DNA from: Acanthococcus lagerstroemiae
Taxonomy: Eukaryota; Arthropoda; Insecta; Hemiptera; Eriococcidae
Length of the DNA stretch: 64,000 nucleotides
NCBI GenBank assembly: GCA_031841125.1
Contig: CM063114.1
Location: forward strand, 4,960,001-5,024,000
Reading direction: 5' to 3'
Shown here: one piece after another, positions 1-11,395 of the stretch
How the letters are laid out: each line of letters opens with the position of its first letter
How positions within the stretch are numbered: position 1 is the stretch's first letter
The notes under the pieces: generated by a model
Database searches by the model: none
Seen by the model: only the letters and a program-made list of their open reading frames with translations
What the model was told of the DNA's origin: nothing
Made by a program: the position numbers and the translations under genes

Positions 1-320
1 CCTGTACGCAGACGACAAAGCAGTGGTAAGTCTTCAGGAGGGGCACTCACTCGATTCTGAAACATCTAGAGGAGTGAGACAGGGTTGCACTTTATCAGCT
101 ATACTTTTCAACATCTACGGTGAATATATACAATGAGAAAAAGTCTGGATAGATGGACCAGTGAAGTACGAGTGGGTGAGCTGAAAATCAGCAATTTGAG
201 ATTTGCTGAAGACACAACCTATGCGCCGGTTCGAAAAGCGAACTGAGACTGCCGATTTGGATCACGTCAAAAAGAACAGCACGACCTCGGTCCCATGCTA
301 AATCGAAGCAAGACCAAGAT
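1..320 (+). mobile_element. RTE-type LINE reverse transcriptase fragment (left part)
   Basis: Translation gives the reverse-transcriptase block around RGVRQGC (motif B region) followed by ILFNIYGEYI. After a few stops comes a palm motif FAED at 202-213, where the family normally has F/YADD, so one catalytic aspartate is replaced. The element runs off the left edge. It continues in frame beyond the insertion at 321-639. Assignment to RTE-like endonuclease/RT elements rests on the order of these motifs; stops show it is dead. Confidence 0.8.
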
Positions 321-647
321 TAGGGCCTGATTTAGGCACTTGCGGGCCCAAATTTTGTGTGGGCCCCCAAAATTTTTTAAAGAAAATTGATCATAATTTT
401 CATTATTTTCATTATTATCATTAATATCGTCATCATCGTCATTATTATCAGTTTTTTTTTTAAGAGCTATTCAATAACATCCATCATCAGCTCTACGGAA
501 TTAGTTATAGGCTATTATAGGAGGTATTATTACAAAGGTATTTCTATATTGTACGTGAGCGTACGTAGCGCGCGCGTCTGTACAAGCATGTAATGAAAAA
601 TGTGCGGGCCCCCAGGGCTCCTTCCTAAATCTGGCCCTGACCAAGAT
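313..647. mobile_element. hAT-like MITE with 8-bp target duplication
   Basis: Element 321-639 (319 bp) is flanked by the direct repeat ACCAAGAT at 313-320 and 640-647. Its ends are inverted repeats, TAGGGCCTGATTTAGG on the left against CAGGGCCAGATTTAGG read inward from the right, 14 of 16 matching. An 8-bp duplication and CAGGG-type ends are typical of hAT elements. It holds no transposase; the core is an ATT/ATC-rich stretch. It interrupts the LINE reverse transcriptase. Confidence 0.85.
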
Positions 648-1316
648 CATGATAGTCGATCGAGCGCACACACTCCCAAAGTCGGACGCCTCAAAGAACT
701 TTGAGAAAATGGAGAAATTTCTGTACCTCGGTTCTCTGACTGATAGCAATAGAGGAAGCACTGCTGAAATACGAAGAAGACTCATCACAGCAAAAGAGGC
801 CACGATCAAACTAACACGAATATGGAAAGATCGAAGCCTGACTAGAAATACGAAGCTGCGCCTTTCAAGAACCCTCGGTGTTCCCATCTTCTTCGATGGC
901 GTTGGAACATATGGACGATAAAAGCCGACGACCGCAGGAAAATAGAGACATTCGAAATGTGGACGTACCGAAGGATGTTTTGGGAATACGCTAGACTACG
1001 AAGAACATGAATTTATCGATTCTGAGTAAACCACGAATACAACAGCGCCTATCATCTATATGCTACCAAAGAATCCTGCGTTTCTTCGGACACACTGTTC
1101 GGAGACCGGGCGACAATATATGTTGGTTGTACAAGACAATATCGAAAGGAAAAAATCCACGGGATGTTCACCGAAAAGATGGCTTGATCAGACTGAGGAA
1201 GTGTCCGATAGGAGACTAGAATGGCTAGTGCGGAATGCCGAAGACCGCGAGGAATGTCAAGTGCTCGTGAACGAGATAGTTGAGAGAATTGGTGGATTCC
1301 CAAGAGCTCAGTCATG
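640..1316 (+). mobile_element. RTE-type LINE fragment (right part, C-terminal region)
   Basis: The reading frame resumes with KIMIVDRA and then FLYLGSLTDSNRGSTAEIRR, the usual thumb region after the palm. It continues with frameshifts through a segment typical of the C-terminus (SICYQRILRFFGHTVRR, then PKRWLDQTEEV). The stop after FPRAQS is at about 1315. Together with 1-320 it is one element split by the MITE. Degenerate. Confidence 0.8.
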
Positions 1317-1640
1317 AGCAAAGGACTCACGATGATAGCGAAATCAGAAAGTTAAAAAATTACTAAACTGTAGATGTCTAAACAGAAGACCAAAAGAAAA
1401 CCAGAAATATCAGTACTAAACTACCTCCTAACACTATCACGTTAGGGTAAGTATTTCTCAAGAGCGAATAGAAAATAGTCGAACCGTTAATGAAAACTGA
1501 GTAATGTTCACATTTTCATTTTCGAAGCACCAACACATTAAAAAATGCAATAAATACACTTTGCTGGACGAAATTTCACTCTACAATTTTGGAATTCTAC
1601 GACATTTCACTGAAATTATGCAATTTTAAAGTCAAATTTG
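1317..1640. other. Unassigned AT-rich spacer
   Basis: This lies between two LINE fragments. No reading frame, repeat or RNA gene was recognised. Confidence 0.4.
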
Positions 1641-2150
1641 TTTGATATCTTCTTCACAGCCATTTTCCGAGGATAGCAGCAAAAGAAATTACCATAAATC
1701 AAGTCATCGGAATAGCTTCTCAGACAAAAACCAAGCTACAAGAAAAAATAATACGAGTATGAATCACATTGAATGTTAGAGCTGTTTGACAAACACAGAA
1801 AAGCTAAAAATAGAGATGTACCCAGCTATAAAAGAATCCGGCGTGAGATAGGACAAAAAATCCGAAAAGCTAAAGAGAGGATCTTTGAAGAAAAATGTCT
1901 ACATTAAAAAAATCTTTAGAAAAAACACGATGACTACCATTCACACAAAGAACTGAAGGCGCCTGCAGGCGTGTACTGGTCGAGAAAACCAATGACACAA
2001 AAAATGATGGCAGCAAAACAACAGCACGAAACGAACAATTATGAACAATTATACATGATCTGCAAAATAGTGACATCTGACTGACATGAAAATAACGAAA
2101 GTATTCTCTAAGTATATACTATAAGATAAAATTCAGTATGCTGTAAGAAA
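1641..2150 (+). mobile_element. RTE-type LINE fragment, endonuclease-RT linker
   Basis: A translated piece resembles the basic linker between endonuclease and reverse transcriptase (KRIRREIGQKIRKAKERIFE near 1830-1880). The segment at about 1684-1746 recurs with few changes at about 2702-2773 inside the next LINE copy. This therefore looks like a second, older copy of the same family. Many stops. Confidence 0.55.
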
Positions 2151-2159
2151 TACCAAAAT

Positions 2160-3650
2160 ATGAAAGGTTCTAGGACTGGACGAATTTTAATTGGAGATTT
2201 TAATGCTAGCGTGAGTCACTTAGCCAGCAGGGTCATAGGAAATCATGGGCTAAGAAGCAGAAATGAGCGAGGGAAGCGACTCATGCCCTTTTGCCAAAAC
2301 AACGAGTTTATATTGGCGAACACGTTCTATAAACTACTGAAGTGCAGGTTATACATGTACATAGAAAGCTCCAGGAGACCAAATTAGCTACATAATTAAT
2401 ACACAAGCAAATAGATATTATGAAATGATCAATTAGAGGCACAAAAATATTGTAAAAACTGTAAGAACACATCCCTAAGCTGATGCGAACTCAAACCATA
2501 ACTTAATTTGCGTCAAAATAAGACTAAAATGGAAAGTCATTAAAAAAATGAGTGCTAAAAATTACGAAAATTACGATTGAAGAGTCTTAATAACACTGAA
2601 GATATGAGGAAAATGAAAGTCGCTGTGGCCAGAGAACTGAAAAAACAAAGCCAGCGAATAGATAATAGTAGAACAGTTGATGAAAAAACTGGGAAATATT
2701 AAAAGAAATTACCCTAAATCGAGTAATCGAAATAGTTTCTCAGACAAAAACCAAGCTACATTAAAAAAAAAATGTTTCCAGGACCAGACGAAGTAACAAT
2801 TGAAATAATCAAGACCTTCGATGAAAATGAAATAAAGCTCATTACTAAGCTGTTCAACAGAATTTACACTACTGGCCATATACCAAAGAAGTAGTTAACA
2901 TCAACGTTTATTCTACTAGGTACCCAAAAAGTTAACTGAGCACAGACATGCAAACTTTTATTAGTTTGATGTGCCATACAACGAACATTTTCCTGAAAAT
3001 CGTTCATGCCAAAAAACGAGAAAATGCGAATATACCTATTATAGGAAGAGGACAATTTTTGGCTTCAAAGGCGGACTTGGAACGAGAAGCATTATTTCCT
3101 ACGGATATTTTAATCCAGAAGATGAAAGAGAACCGGCGAACGATGTATCTAGCCTTTCTTGACTTTGAGAAAGCGCTCGACAGAGTACGTCGTGAAATTA
3201 ATCAAAACTTTGAGAAATACTGGAATCGATGCAAATGATATACGAATTATAAAAAACCTATACCAACAGCAAACTGCGGCAGTCTCAAGGGGCAACCGCA
3301 AAAACAGAAGAATTGAAAATCGGAAGCGGCGTAAGACAGGGCTTCATTTTGTCGCCAATTCTGTTTAATGTCCATGCTGACGCAGTTATTTTCAGATATC
3401 AAGGCAGACACCCGAGTCAAATACGATACGTTGATGACGCCGTTATTTTGGCACAAAGCGCAAAAAACAAAAAATCCTTGGTACTGGCTATAGAAAAAGA
3501 ATATGACACGTATGGAATTACAATTGACGCCAAGAAAACGAAGATTATGGTAGTATCAAGAGACACAGAACCCGAAAACTCAGAAATAGTCCTGGAAAAT
3601 GACAAAATAGAGATGGTCGACCAGTTGAAGTACCTTGGAGCATAGGTAAT
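2160..3650 (+). mobile_element. Degenerate RTE-type LINE, endonuclease through RT
   Basis: Domains appear in order on one strand. Endonuclease core RILIGDFNASV followed by HGLRSRNERG and LANTFYK is at 2160-2387. A remnant of the NQIDYI.../SDHN end lies near 2380-2510. RT start PGPDEVTIEIIK is near 2780, then FDFEKALDR-like motif A near 3165-3190, RQGFILSPILFN (motif B) at 3335-3370, and a clean RYVDDAVIL (motif C) at 3425-3450. The frame ends with QLKYLGA at 3645. Stops and frameshifts break it into several frames. No 3' end was identified. Confidence 0.85.
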
Positions 3651-4530
3651 AAGAGTACATTATACAAAACATAACGTGCAATCCCGATAAAGATTTACCA
3701 TAAACAGAACTTGTCCATGGGCTCAAAAACCTATTACTGCACAAACACTCGAGCTCTAGTCATTATAGTTTCCCAATACCTATACCAAATCGGTTAACTA
3801 TACAGTCAGCATTAATTTCTCAACGTAAGAAATAAAATTGAGGTACTTTCAATTGCAAATTTTTCCATCCCTTTCCCCAAAAAAGGAACTAGCACAAATC
3901 TTCGGAAAATTTAAATGTAGTCTGTGTTGTCCATTCACACATTCATCGATGTTTTTCTTCCATTTCTTCCGCATATTCATCGCCGATGTTTCTAAACTTC
4001 AGGTCTGCTTGGTTATTCCTAAAAATATGAAAATGTAATTAATTACAGCTGTACAACTGAAAACTACTTGATAAAACTTTTATTCTAGGTTCAGGTGATA
4101 ATAATATAACAAAATTTCAAGGAAAGTGGGAATTAGAGAATTAGGCTAAATTTAGAGCAGTATAGCAAATGAAGATACAAAAAGGTCGAGTCTCCAGCTT
4201 ACATTTTTATATTAATACATATTTAAAATTCTTGATTCCTATTTAACGAACTTGACAATACCTATCGTCAAGAAATACAATACCACACGTTTTAATAAAC
4301 ATTAAATCAAAAACTCAGAACCAGATTAGTATCTGGGAATTTCTGAGAGATACATGAGGGGTTGGGGTAGTTTCAACGCATGAGACAATATAAAAAGTAT
4401 GAGAAATAGCTTGGGAGAAAGAGCGATCGTAGATCAAAATTCCACGGAAAATTCAGCTATCAAGTCGATCGGTCAAGGGTAGGAGGTGAGTCTTTATTTT
4501 TACCTTCATGTTGAGCTAACAGAATTATCG
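3651..4530. other. Unassigned intergenic DNA
   Basis: AT-rich sequence between LINE fragments. Short open frames have no recognisable content, and no tandem repeat was seen. Confidence 0.4.
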
Positions 4531-4532
4531 GG

Positions 4533-4885
4533 ACGCGGGCTAACTTCCAGGGAGGATTCATTATAAGGAACACGGAGAATTTCACGAAAATCGAGACAAT
4601 TCTGATAATATATTACTCGCTCGTGAGATCGCAATTGGAATTGGCTTCGATTGTATGGAACCCAGCGGCGGCCGATGCCATAACAGCGATAGAAAAAGAA
4701 CAAAAACGGTTTCTCAGATACCTGTATTACAAACATTTTTCATACTACATAAACTCCATAACTTATGCCGAATTACTTTGCGGCTACCAGATAGAAAGTT
4801 TGCGAGGTCGAAGGGACATAGCCTCACAAAAATATGCTGATATGTGGGAATTTTGAGTTGAGTCAGTTGAGATATCAACAATTAC
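4533..4885 (+). mobile_element. Jockey-clade LINE, RT C-terminal fragment and 3' end
   Basis: An open frame from about 4533 to the stop at 4854-4856 encodes YYSLVRSQLELASIVW and IEKEQKRFLRYL, the connection region of Jockey-type reverse transcriptases. It ends with ASQKYADMWEF. The tail after the stop (GAGTTGAGTCAGTTGA, then a C-rich run) recurs inverted at 31684-31760, which marks it as the family's 3' end. The 5' part is missing. Confidence 0.8.
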
Positions 4886-5506
4886 AACAATTATTAGCCC
4901 CCCTCCCACCGAAAAAACTCTTCGGTACTTCCCTGATGATGATATATACATCAGTTCTGACTTGAAATTAAAATTATCGAGAAAAATTGAGACCTCTGTG
5001 TTCAGTTCTAAATGAAAAATTCTTTTGAATCTTGGATCATACGCTGAAACTGAAGATGCAAAAAAGAATTCATGGTACGTTAAAGCTCAAATCTGGTAGT
5101 TTCAACTTTCAACTTCATTGCGTTATCAATCAACCTACCTACCTAGATTCTGTAAATGTGTAAATTTCAGAAACTTGGGGATTTAGATCCTATGTATGTA
5201 CATTTTTTTTCTCTCGCGCAAAATAACCGGTTAACTGACATATTGTGTCAGTTATAACTGGTCAAAAAAAAAAAAATGTAAAGAAATAACCAGCTAACCG
5301 AAAACCGGTTATTGAAAAATTTTTGACAAGCCTAGTATTTACTACTACTCTAAGCACTTATATTCAGTTCTCTGTATATTTGTACTCGCTAATCCAAAGG
5401 TAGTATTACCAATTGTTCACTATCTCTTTTGCCATCTGGGAATGAACGGAACTGGATGTTATAATGAATTGAATTAACAACACAGAGGTAAGAGGTAAGT
5501 GGGTAT
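4886..5506. other. Unassigned spacer with an ACCGGTT fold-back segment
   Basis: At about 5219-5337 the motif ATAACCGGTT and its inverse face each other across an A-run. The right edge reads TTGACAAGCCTAG. This resembles a small fold-back transposon, but I could not find a matching left end or target duplication. The rest is unassigned. Confidence 0.35.
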
Positions 5507-6590
5507 GTAATTACAGAGTTCCAAGAAAACTAGGCACATTTCACTTTCGAAGTTTATAAGAGAATTTCAAGTATAGCCTACCCTGGCTTCGTTCAACTTG
5601 TTATATTCACAGATTACAACTGAATAATTTATTAAATTTACTACCTACGCTTGTTTTGATTTAAGGAAACTGTTGATCATAATACTTACAATTGTTTGAA
5701 GAAATGAATCGTCAAATGGGATGCGCATATTGAGATCGTTGCTGACTAGCTGTCACGTACAATTCAATTACGACAACTTCCGCAGCAAACGCAGTATAGA
5801 GTCACGAGTGGTCTTCTCCAACATTAGCGACCAGTAGCAATGAAATCTGCATATGTCAAGTAAGTAAAAGTGATTACAGAAAATTCCAAGAAAACCAAGC
5901 ACATTTTACGATAGACTTTCACGCAGCCTATCCTAGTTTCACTCAATTTGTGACATTTACAAATCACAACTGGATAATTCAATACATTTACTGCGTTTGT
6001 TTCAATGTGTGGAAACTGCTGATCGTAATACTTACATTTGTTTGAAAAAATGAATCGTCAAATGGGCTATGCTTTGAGATCGCCGCTGACTAGGTGTCAC
6101 GTAGAATTCAATTACGACAACGTCCGCTGGAAACGCAGTATAGAGTCACGATGAGTGGTCTTCTCCAAAATTAGCGACCAGTATACATGCAATGAAATCG
6201 GCACTCTGTGAAGTAATAAGTAATAAAAGTGATTACAGAAAGTTCCAAGAAAATCGAGGACATTGTACTTGGGAAGATTATAAGAGAATTTCACACAGCC
6301 TATCCTAGTTTCGTTCAATTTGTGATATTTACAAATTAACTAAAACTGGATAATTCAATACATTTACTACGTTCGTTTTAATTTGTGGAAACTGCTGATC
6401 ATAATACTTACATTTGTTTGAAGAAATGAATCGTCAAATGGGATACTAATCGCCGTGTTCAACCCTTGACTGGGTACCGTGTAGAATTCAAATAAGAAAA
6501 ACGCAATGTAGTGTCACATGTGGCCTTCTCTAACATTATACCGAAGAGTATACATGCAGTGAATCTGCACTTTCTGTCAAGAAATATAAA
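5507..6590. repeat. Tandem repeat, 3 units of about 360 bp
   Basis: Units start at 5507, 5870 and 6229 (spacings 363 and 359), each opening with GTRATTACAGA followed by TTCCAAGAAAA. They share GAAATGAATCGTCAAATGGG, AGAATTCAATTACGACAA-type and GTATAGAGTCACG blocks. The third copy fades near 6590. No coding capacity is shared. Confidence 0.9.
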
Positions 6591-6592
6591 TT

Positions 6593-6646
6593 CCAGTTTT
6601 TAGTAACGATAGGAGTACTCCAGTTTTTAGTAACGACAGGAGTACT
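6593..6646. repeat. 27-bp direct duplication
   Basis: Two consecutive units begin CCAGTTTTTAGTAACGA, at 6593-6619 and 6620-6646, and differ at one base. They sit at the end of the 360-bp array. Confidence 0.85.
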
Positions 6647-8845
6647 AACAGATGAAAGCTAAACACATGCAGCCTAAGAGAATTTGAATTCAAAGGGTTC
6701 ACTAAATGCTAGATAGCTATTACTATTGCTTCCGAACAACTTATAGAAGCATCAAAATATATTACGATATTTCTCAGATCCACAAATATTGCAGCTATTT
6801 AAGTCAGTTTTATTCCCGTGTTTAACTGAATTTCACACATCGCAGTTCTGAACTGCACTAACGTACATTTCAACGGACAATGAACTACTGGAAATATATG
6901 TATCTAGTATACCAAGCTAACAAGAGATAAGAATCTTTATTTATGCGAATACATACCTACATAACTGGGATTCAACTGACTTCAATCTGGTAAAGGCAAC
7001 TCCACCGTTTCTTCTGACTTCATCACCATACTATGTCGCATACTTGGCAGATAATTGAATTATTACTTCCGAGGAGTGATCATCCATGGACCTACAAAAT
7101 GATACACTCGTTTATTCTTATTCATAACTGCACACGCAGGAAGTCGTTCAGTTCTAAGAAAATGCAATTTATTTCAGTCAGAGCCCAGTGGTAATTTCTT
7201 CCGCGCAAATGTCAATAAGAATCATCACGAATATCAATCATCTTTACCCAGTAGCCGGTGGAACAAAAGTATTCAATGTACTGTGTTGCGAGATATGCCG
7301 ACATACGCCAACTTAATTCAACATAAGCCAAGGTAATTCCCGAATGTAGTCTACACAAACAGCAGATCCGACAACGAACTTCCACGATCTTTATATACAT
7401 TTTTTCCACTCCAGAACGAATTTCAATCACCGAATTAAACCACCGAGGAGTTGTGCAAGCATATTCCAAGGATATGCAACTCCCGACACCCGACTTAATC
7501 CCAGCCAGAGCTGGCAGATTACTAACGAGTAGCAAATATACGATGATACAGCTTACGAGAAATTAATCGCAATTTTTTACCATGTTTCGATTTACTAGAG
7601 TATAGTACCCAAGATACATAGATCAAAAAACCGACAAGCTGAAATCGAACTAAATACGTATGTTTAAATTATACTCGTTTTTCACAAAAATCCAAACTTT
7701 TTGAAAGGCAAAAATCCTAAACTAAGCAATTCCATCCATTTTAAACTGAAATTCATCCTGTACACTATTAATCGTTTCTGATAACACATTGACGACTGTC
7801 AAAAATGCGAACCCTTCAATCGGAAATGGGGAGCGACAAATTCCAGGAACAGGGTACAAAAGAACAAGACTTAGCTGCACAGCGAAAACGTGACTAAGCA
7901 AAAAGCCACTAAATTGTCAGGAAAAAAGGCCTAAAAAACGGTTCAATAAGCTCTTTTCCATAACAAAAAAGTAATAGGTCCCTGGATGACACAAACAGAA
8001 TCTTCTGTCGATGACTGTACAATATACGCACCAACACACAAATCTCTTTCTCGGTACGTCTCTGTTGCGTAACGCTAAAGGCACAAGTTTTACCGCCAAA
8101 AGACCTGGGGTATAGGCCGAGGAGCCGAGAGAAGCGTTCAGTGCTTACAAATGTAAGTAATCTCTAAAGTTATTCAAATTCGTGATAGAAAGGAAAGTGA
8201 AATTCAGAATTCTTTATAATTTCCAAGAGAAATTCAAAGAATTCAGAACCAAAAATTCTATGAGTTAAGATTTTTAGAAGGCCCACATTTTTTTAAATTA
8301 ATATTCCGAATGATATGAAATTTAGAGATTCAAACTAGATCGACACCACTGACCTACGCGTCTAGTCACAAGCACGGTAATCCCCGAAAACCACGCTTCG
8401 ACATCTAGATAATGGAGGCTTAAACTCGAAAAAGAAGTACCACAAGAGTTGGCAGTTAGGCAATGTACAGACATCTGAAGGCAAATACGTTACTGCATAC
8501 TTGGTCAACTGATAATTTTTTCATAAAATGTTGGATTTTCTGTTCAGCTGGGTTGGGTTTGCCAGTTTGCAGTCTTAGTTTATTTTCAAGTTTTCAGATG
8601 AAGATGATGAATCTGATGTTTCATGTTTGGAGGTGCTATGAAGTAATTAAGAAAAAAGTACCAGTTCTTAAATTTTCACCAGTCCAAAAGTTATTTTACC
8701 ATAGACATATTATAGGTACAAGTCTCAAACTTTCCAATTACCTTCAGTTGGGGTTATTTACCATAAATTTTCACTCTCCCAAAAATGATGGTCAAATTAC
8801 AGTTACCTATGAATTCTTGGCGAGCCTATTGCACTCGAATTTTCA
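6647..8845. other. Unassigned intergenic DNA
   Basis: No known protein, RNA gene or repeat was recognised. A 142-codon frame on + (8463-8891) has no familiar motif and its end runs into the palindromic element at 8854, so I do not call it a gene. Confidence 0.4.
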
Positions 8846-9221
8846 ATTCTTTTCAGGGATGGCAAACGAAACAAAACGAAATAACGATTGATTTTTGTCT
8901 AAAATATTGAAACGAAATAACGAAACAAAAAAAAAACCGTTTCGTTTGCCATCCCTAGTTTTCTGATTTGTGATTTTTAGGATCGGCTACTAGTAGCCGA
9001 GCCTATTGCACCCACTTTCTAGGGTCGGGTACTAGTAGCCGAGCCTACTGTAATCGAAATTTCATTTCTTTTCCCGGGTGAGTTAAGTTAGGGTGAGTTA
9101 AGTAAATAGCAGGGATGGCAAACAAACGAAACGAAATAACGATTGATTTTTGTCAAAAATATCGAAACGAAATAACGAAACGAAAAAAAAAACGGTTTCG
9201 TTTGCCATCCCTGATTCTTTT
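8846..9221. mobile_element. Composite palindromic MITE with 8-bp target duplication
   Basis: Two fold-back units, 8854-8956 and 9110-9213, each have CAGGGATGGCAAAC at one end and its inverse at the other. They bracket about 150 bp. The outer flanks match exactly: ATTCTTTT at 8846-8853 and 9214-9221. The inner flanks do not match each other. This fits the whole 360-bp block (8854-9213) having moved as one unit. The CAGGG ends and 8-bp duplication suggest hAT. No transposase. Confidence 0.75.
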
Positions 9222-9309
9222 CCAGTATGATCTTTGATCACGCTGGGCACTGTAGCATTAGTTTACTTACCTACTAGTAGCCGATTCGGGTAGAGCACAG
9301 TAAACATGG

Positions 9310-10678
9310 GTATAATCATCCGCCATTTTGATTCACACTGCGCCCGTCCACGTCCATGCCAAATTGACTACGCGGTACGCTCCACAGTCCACATCAAAGT
9401 CATATAGATACACCAAGTCGTTCGACTCTCCATTTAACCAATGTTAAACTTCGTATGTTACAATAATTTATCCCAATAGCAGCGCTGGCAGCGTTCGACT
9501 GCCGTGAAATCAATGTAAACGTTGGGAGCCCTAACAAAGTTTTGCGTTTAACTCAATAACGGTCGAGTTTTATGAAAAAGTGAAAAGAACAAAATTTATT
9601 CTACCTGTTATTTTCTATCAGGTAAGATCAGTTTCAAAATTTTACCCATAAAAATTTCGAATTTACTCGCATTCGATGGGAAATTCCAAGGTGAACAAAT
9701 TTAGTTCTTTCCGATTTTTCATCAAAATTGATAGTTTTTGAGCTAATCCGCAAAAACGTAAAAATGTCCATATACGCGCAATGCAACCAAAGGAGTTCAG
9801 CGATAGCAGCGCGCTGGCATGACGGCAGAACGCGGAAACGCGCTAGTCGTCTAACTTGGTGTAACTATATGGACTGATCAAGTTGATAAAATGTTGTTTC
9901 AACATCTTTTGTGCTATAATGATTAAGCGAATGATAACAGGTGATAACCTGTAATTTATGTAATGTACGTATACGAAGATCTGAGGATTCAAATAATTCC
10001 TGTCACCATAAGGATTGTTTTTGATGTTAATGATGAATATTCTTAGTCTCTTTTTGATTAGTTGTTTCCCATTGACAGCAATTACTGAGTTCGAAACGAT
10101 AGTTGTGGCGTTTAATGCTAAAACAACATTCGTGAGGAACTCTTGTTTTGTGAAGAAAACTTGTGCTTTGATACAATTTTACGGCTGCTTTTGTTACAGA
10201 CTTTTCCAACTTAAATTTGGGAGCGGTTGAATTGTTCCTGTAAAACAAACGCTGAAGCAGGCTATGGAATAAAAGACGTATTGATTTGCCTTGTTTTCTC
10301 CGTTTTTCTTCTCATGCTTCCTTTTGTGCAAAAATATTTGGCTGTATCAATAGAGAAATACGGTATATTAATTGAATTACATTGGTTAATTATAGCTCAA
10401 ATGACTGATTTTTAGCAATAAATCGCTTCTTTCAACATACAAGTAGGATCTAGGAAAACAAAATACTGATAACCAGAAATCACACAAGTCTTCTCTAATC
10501 ATTACACAAAAGGTGTCGAAAAAGGGTCGTGTGCAAGATTTCCTTGTAGTAGTGTCGTCTTGATCAGTCCATATAGTTATATATAGTCAAAGATCTATAT
10601 GACTTTGGTCCACATAGTCAGATTCGGTATCCACGGGCACACTGTGAATCAAAATGGTGGATGATTAATTGATTATAC
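9310..10678. mobile_element. 1.37-kb long-terminal-inverted-repeat element (candidate)
   Basis: The left arm at about 9310-9420 (GTATAATC, then CCATTTTGATTCACA and CAAAGTCATATAGAT) recurs inverted at about 10590-10678, with an 8-bp indel. A second inner pair, TATATGGACTGATCAAG near 9865 and its inverse near 10560, also faces inward. The interior has no recognisable transposase. No target duplication is clear. It could be a decayed non-autonomous DNA transposon or an old local inverted duplication. Confidence 0.6.
9480..9621 (+). promoter_or_regulatory. Possible VPS35 promoter / non-coding first exon
   Basis: A donor-like CAG|GTAAGA lies at 9621/9622. The first coding exon of VPS35 is preceded by a clean acceptor (TTTTCTTTTAG) ending near 11379, only 16 bases before the ATG. 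That implies at least one upstream non-coding exon. This is the best donor I noticed upstream, but the pairing is a guess without transcript data. Confidence 0.25.
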
Positions 10679-11395
10679 TCAAAGCTAGCTGCTTGTCTAC
10701 TATTTTTTTATTTTTTATTGCCGAATACTGATAGCGTGATAGTATAGCGCCACCTATTGTTCGACACAAAACTAAGATGCAGGATTGGTAAACAAAAGGT
10801 ATCGTGTGACGTATCCTCTATGGCGAATTTATATTCTATGCTTGGAACAGTATTGACTTCACCATTGGCTGATTTTATCAGTTCGAACTTCAGAATTCAG
10901 ATTCAGACGAAAATTAATTCCTTATTTCTCGTCTTGCGGTTATTACTTATTATAAAACAGAAATTTAACTTTTGGATATTTCTTTTAAAATTGTGACAGG
11001 TGCATCTTCCTGTTCCATTCTGTTTCTTATAGGTGGCAGGTACTCCACAATTAATGTTCTTGAATTCCGTGCTGTATGTTGCGTCCGTTTCGTGCGGTTT
11101 TGTAATCACACATTGAACGTACTTCCTTCCTGTCTTTAATTTGGTATGTCTTCTTAGTTTTTTTTACTATATTAATTGCTGCTGAATGTTATATTTTGGT
11201 CTTATGTTAAATGAAACCATCTTTCCACATGGAATTGCAGTGCACATTACACTGTTCGTTGAACTATTGTTGAGAATTCAATTTCGGATGTTGTGTTCTA
11301 GAAACGCATCAAGATTACTATATGCTTTGCTCATTGTGATTACGCGGCTACATAATGCTTATTATCATTTTTCTTTTAGATATCTGTCTTTAATC
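10679..11395 (+). other. VPS35 upstream region / probable 5' intron
   Basis: No coding content was recognised. The polypyrimidine tract and AG at about 11367-11379 directly precede the short untranslated stretch before the VPS35 start codon. Confidence 0.45.

Noticed and set aside
1..27. LYADDKAVV near the left edge as an RT catalytic motif
   Set aside because: It precedes RGVRQGC (motif B), so it is not the palm YADD; the true motif C position is FAED at 202-213.
8463..8891. 142-codon open frame on +
   Set aside because: No recognisable motif, no splice partners, and its 3' part is built from the palindromic element starting at 8854.
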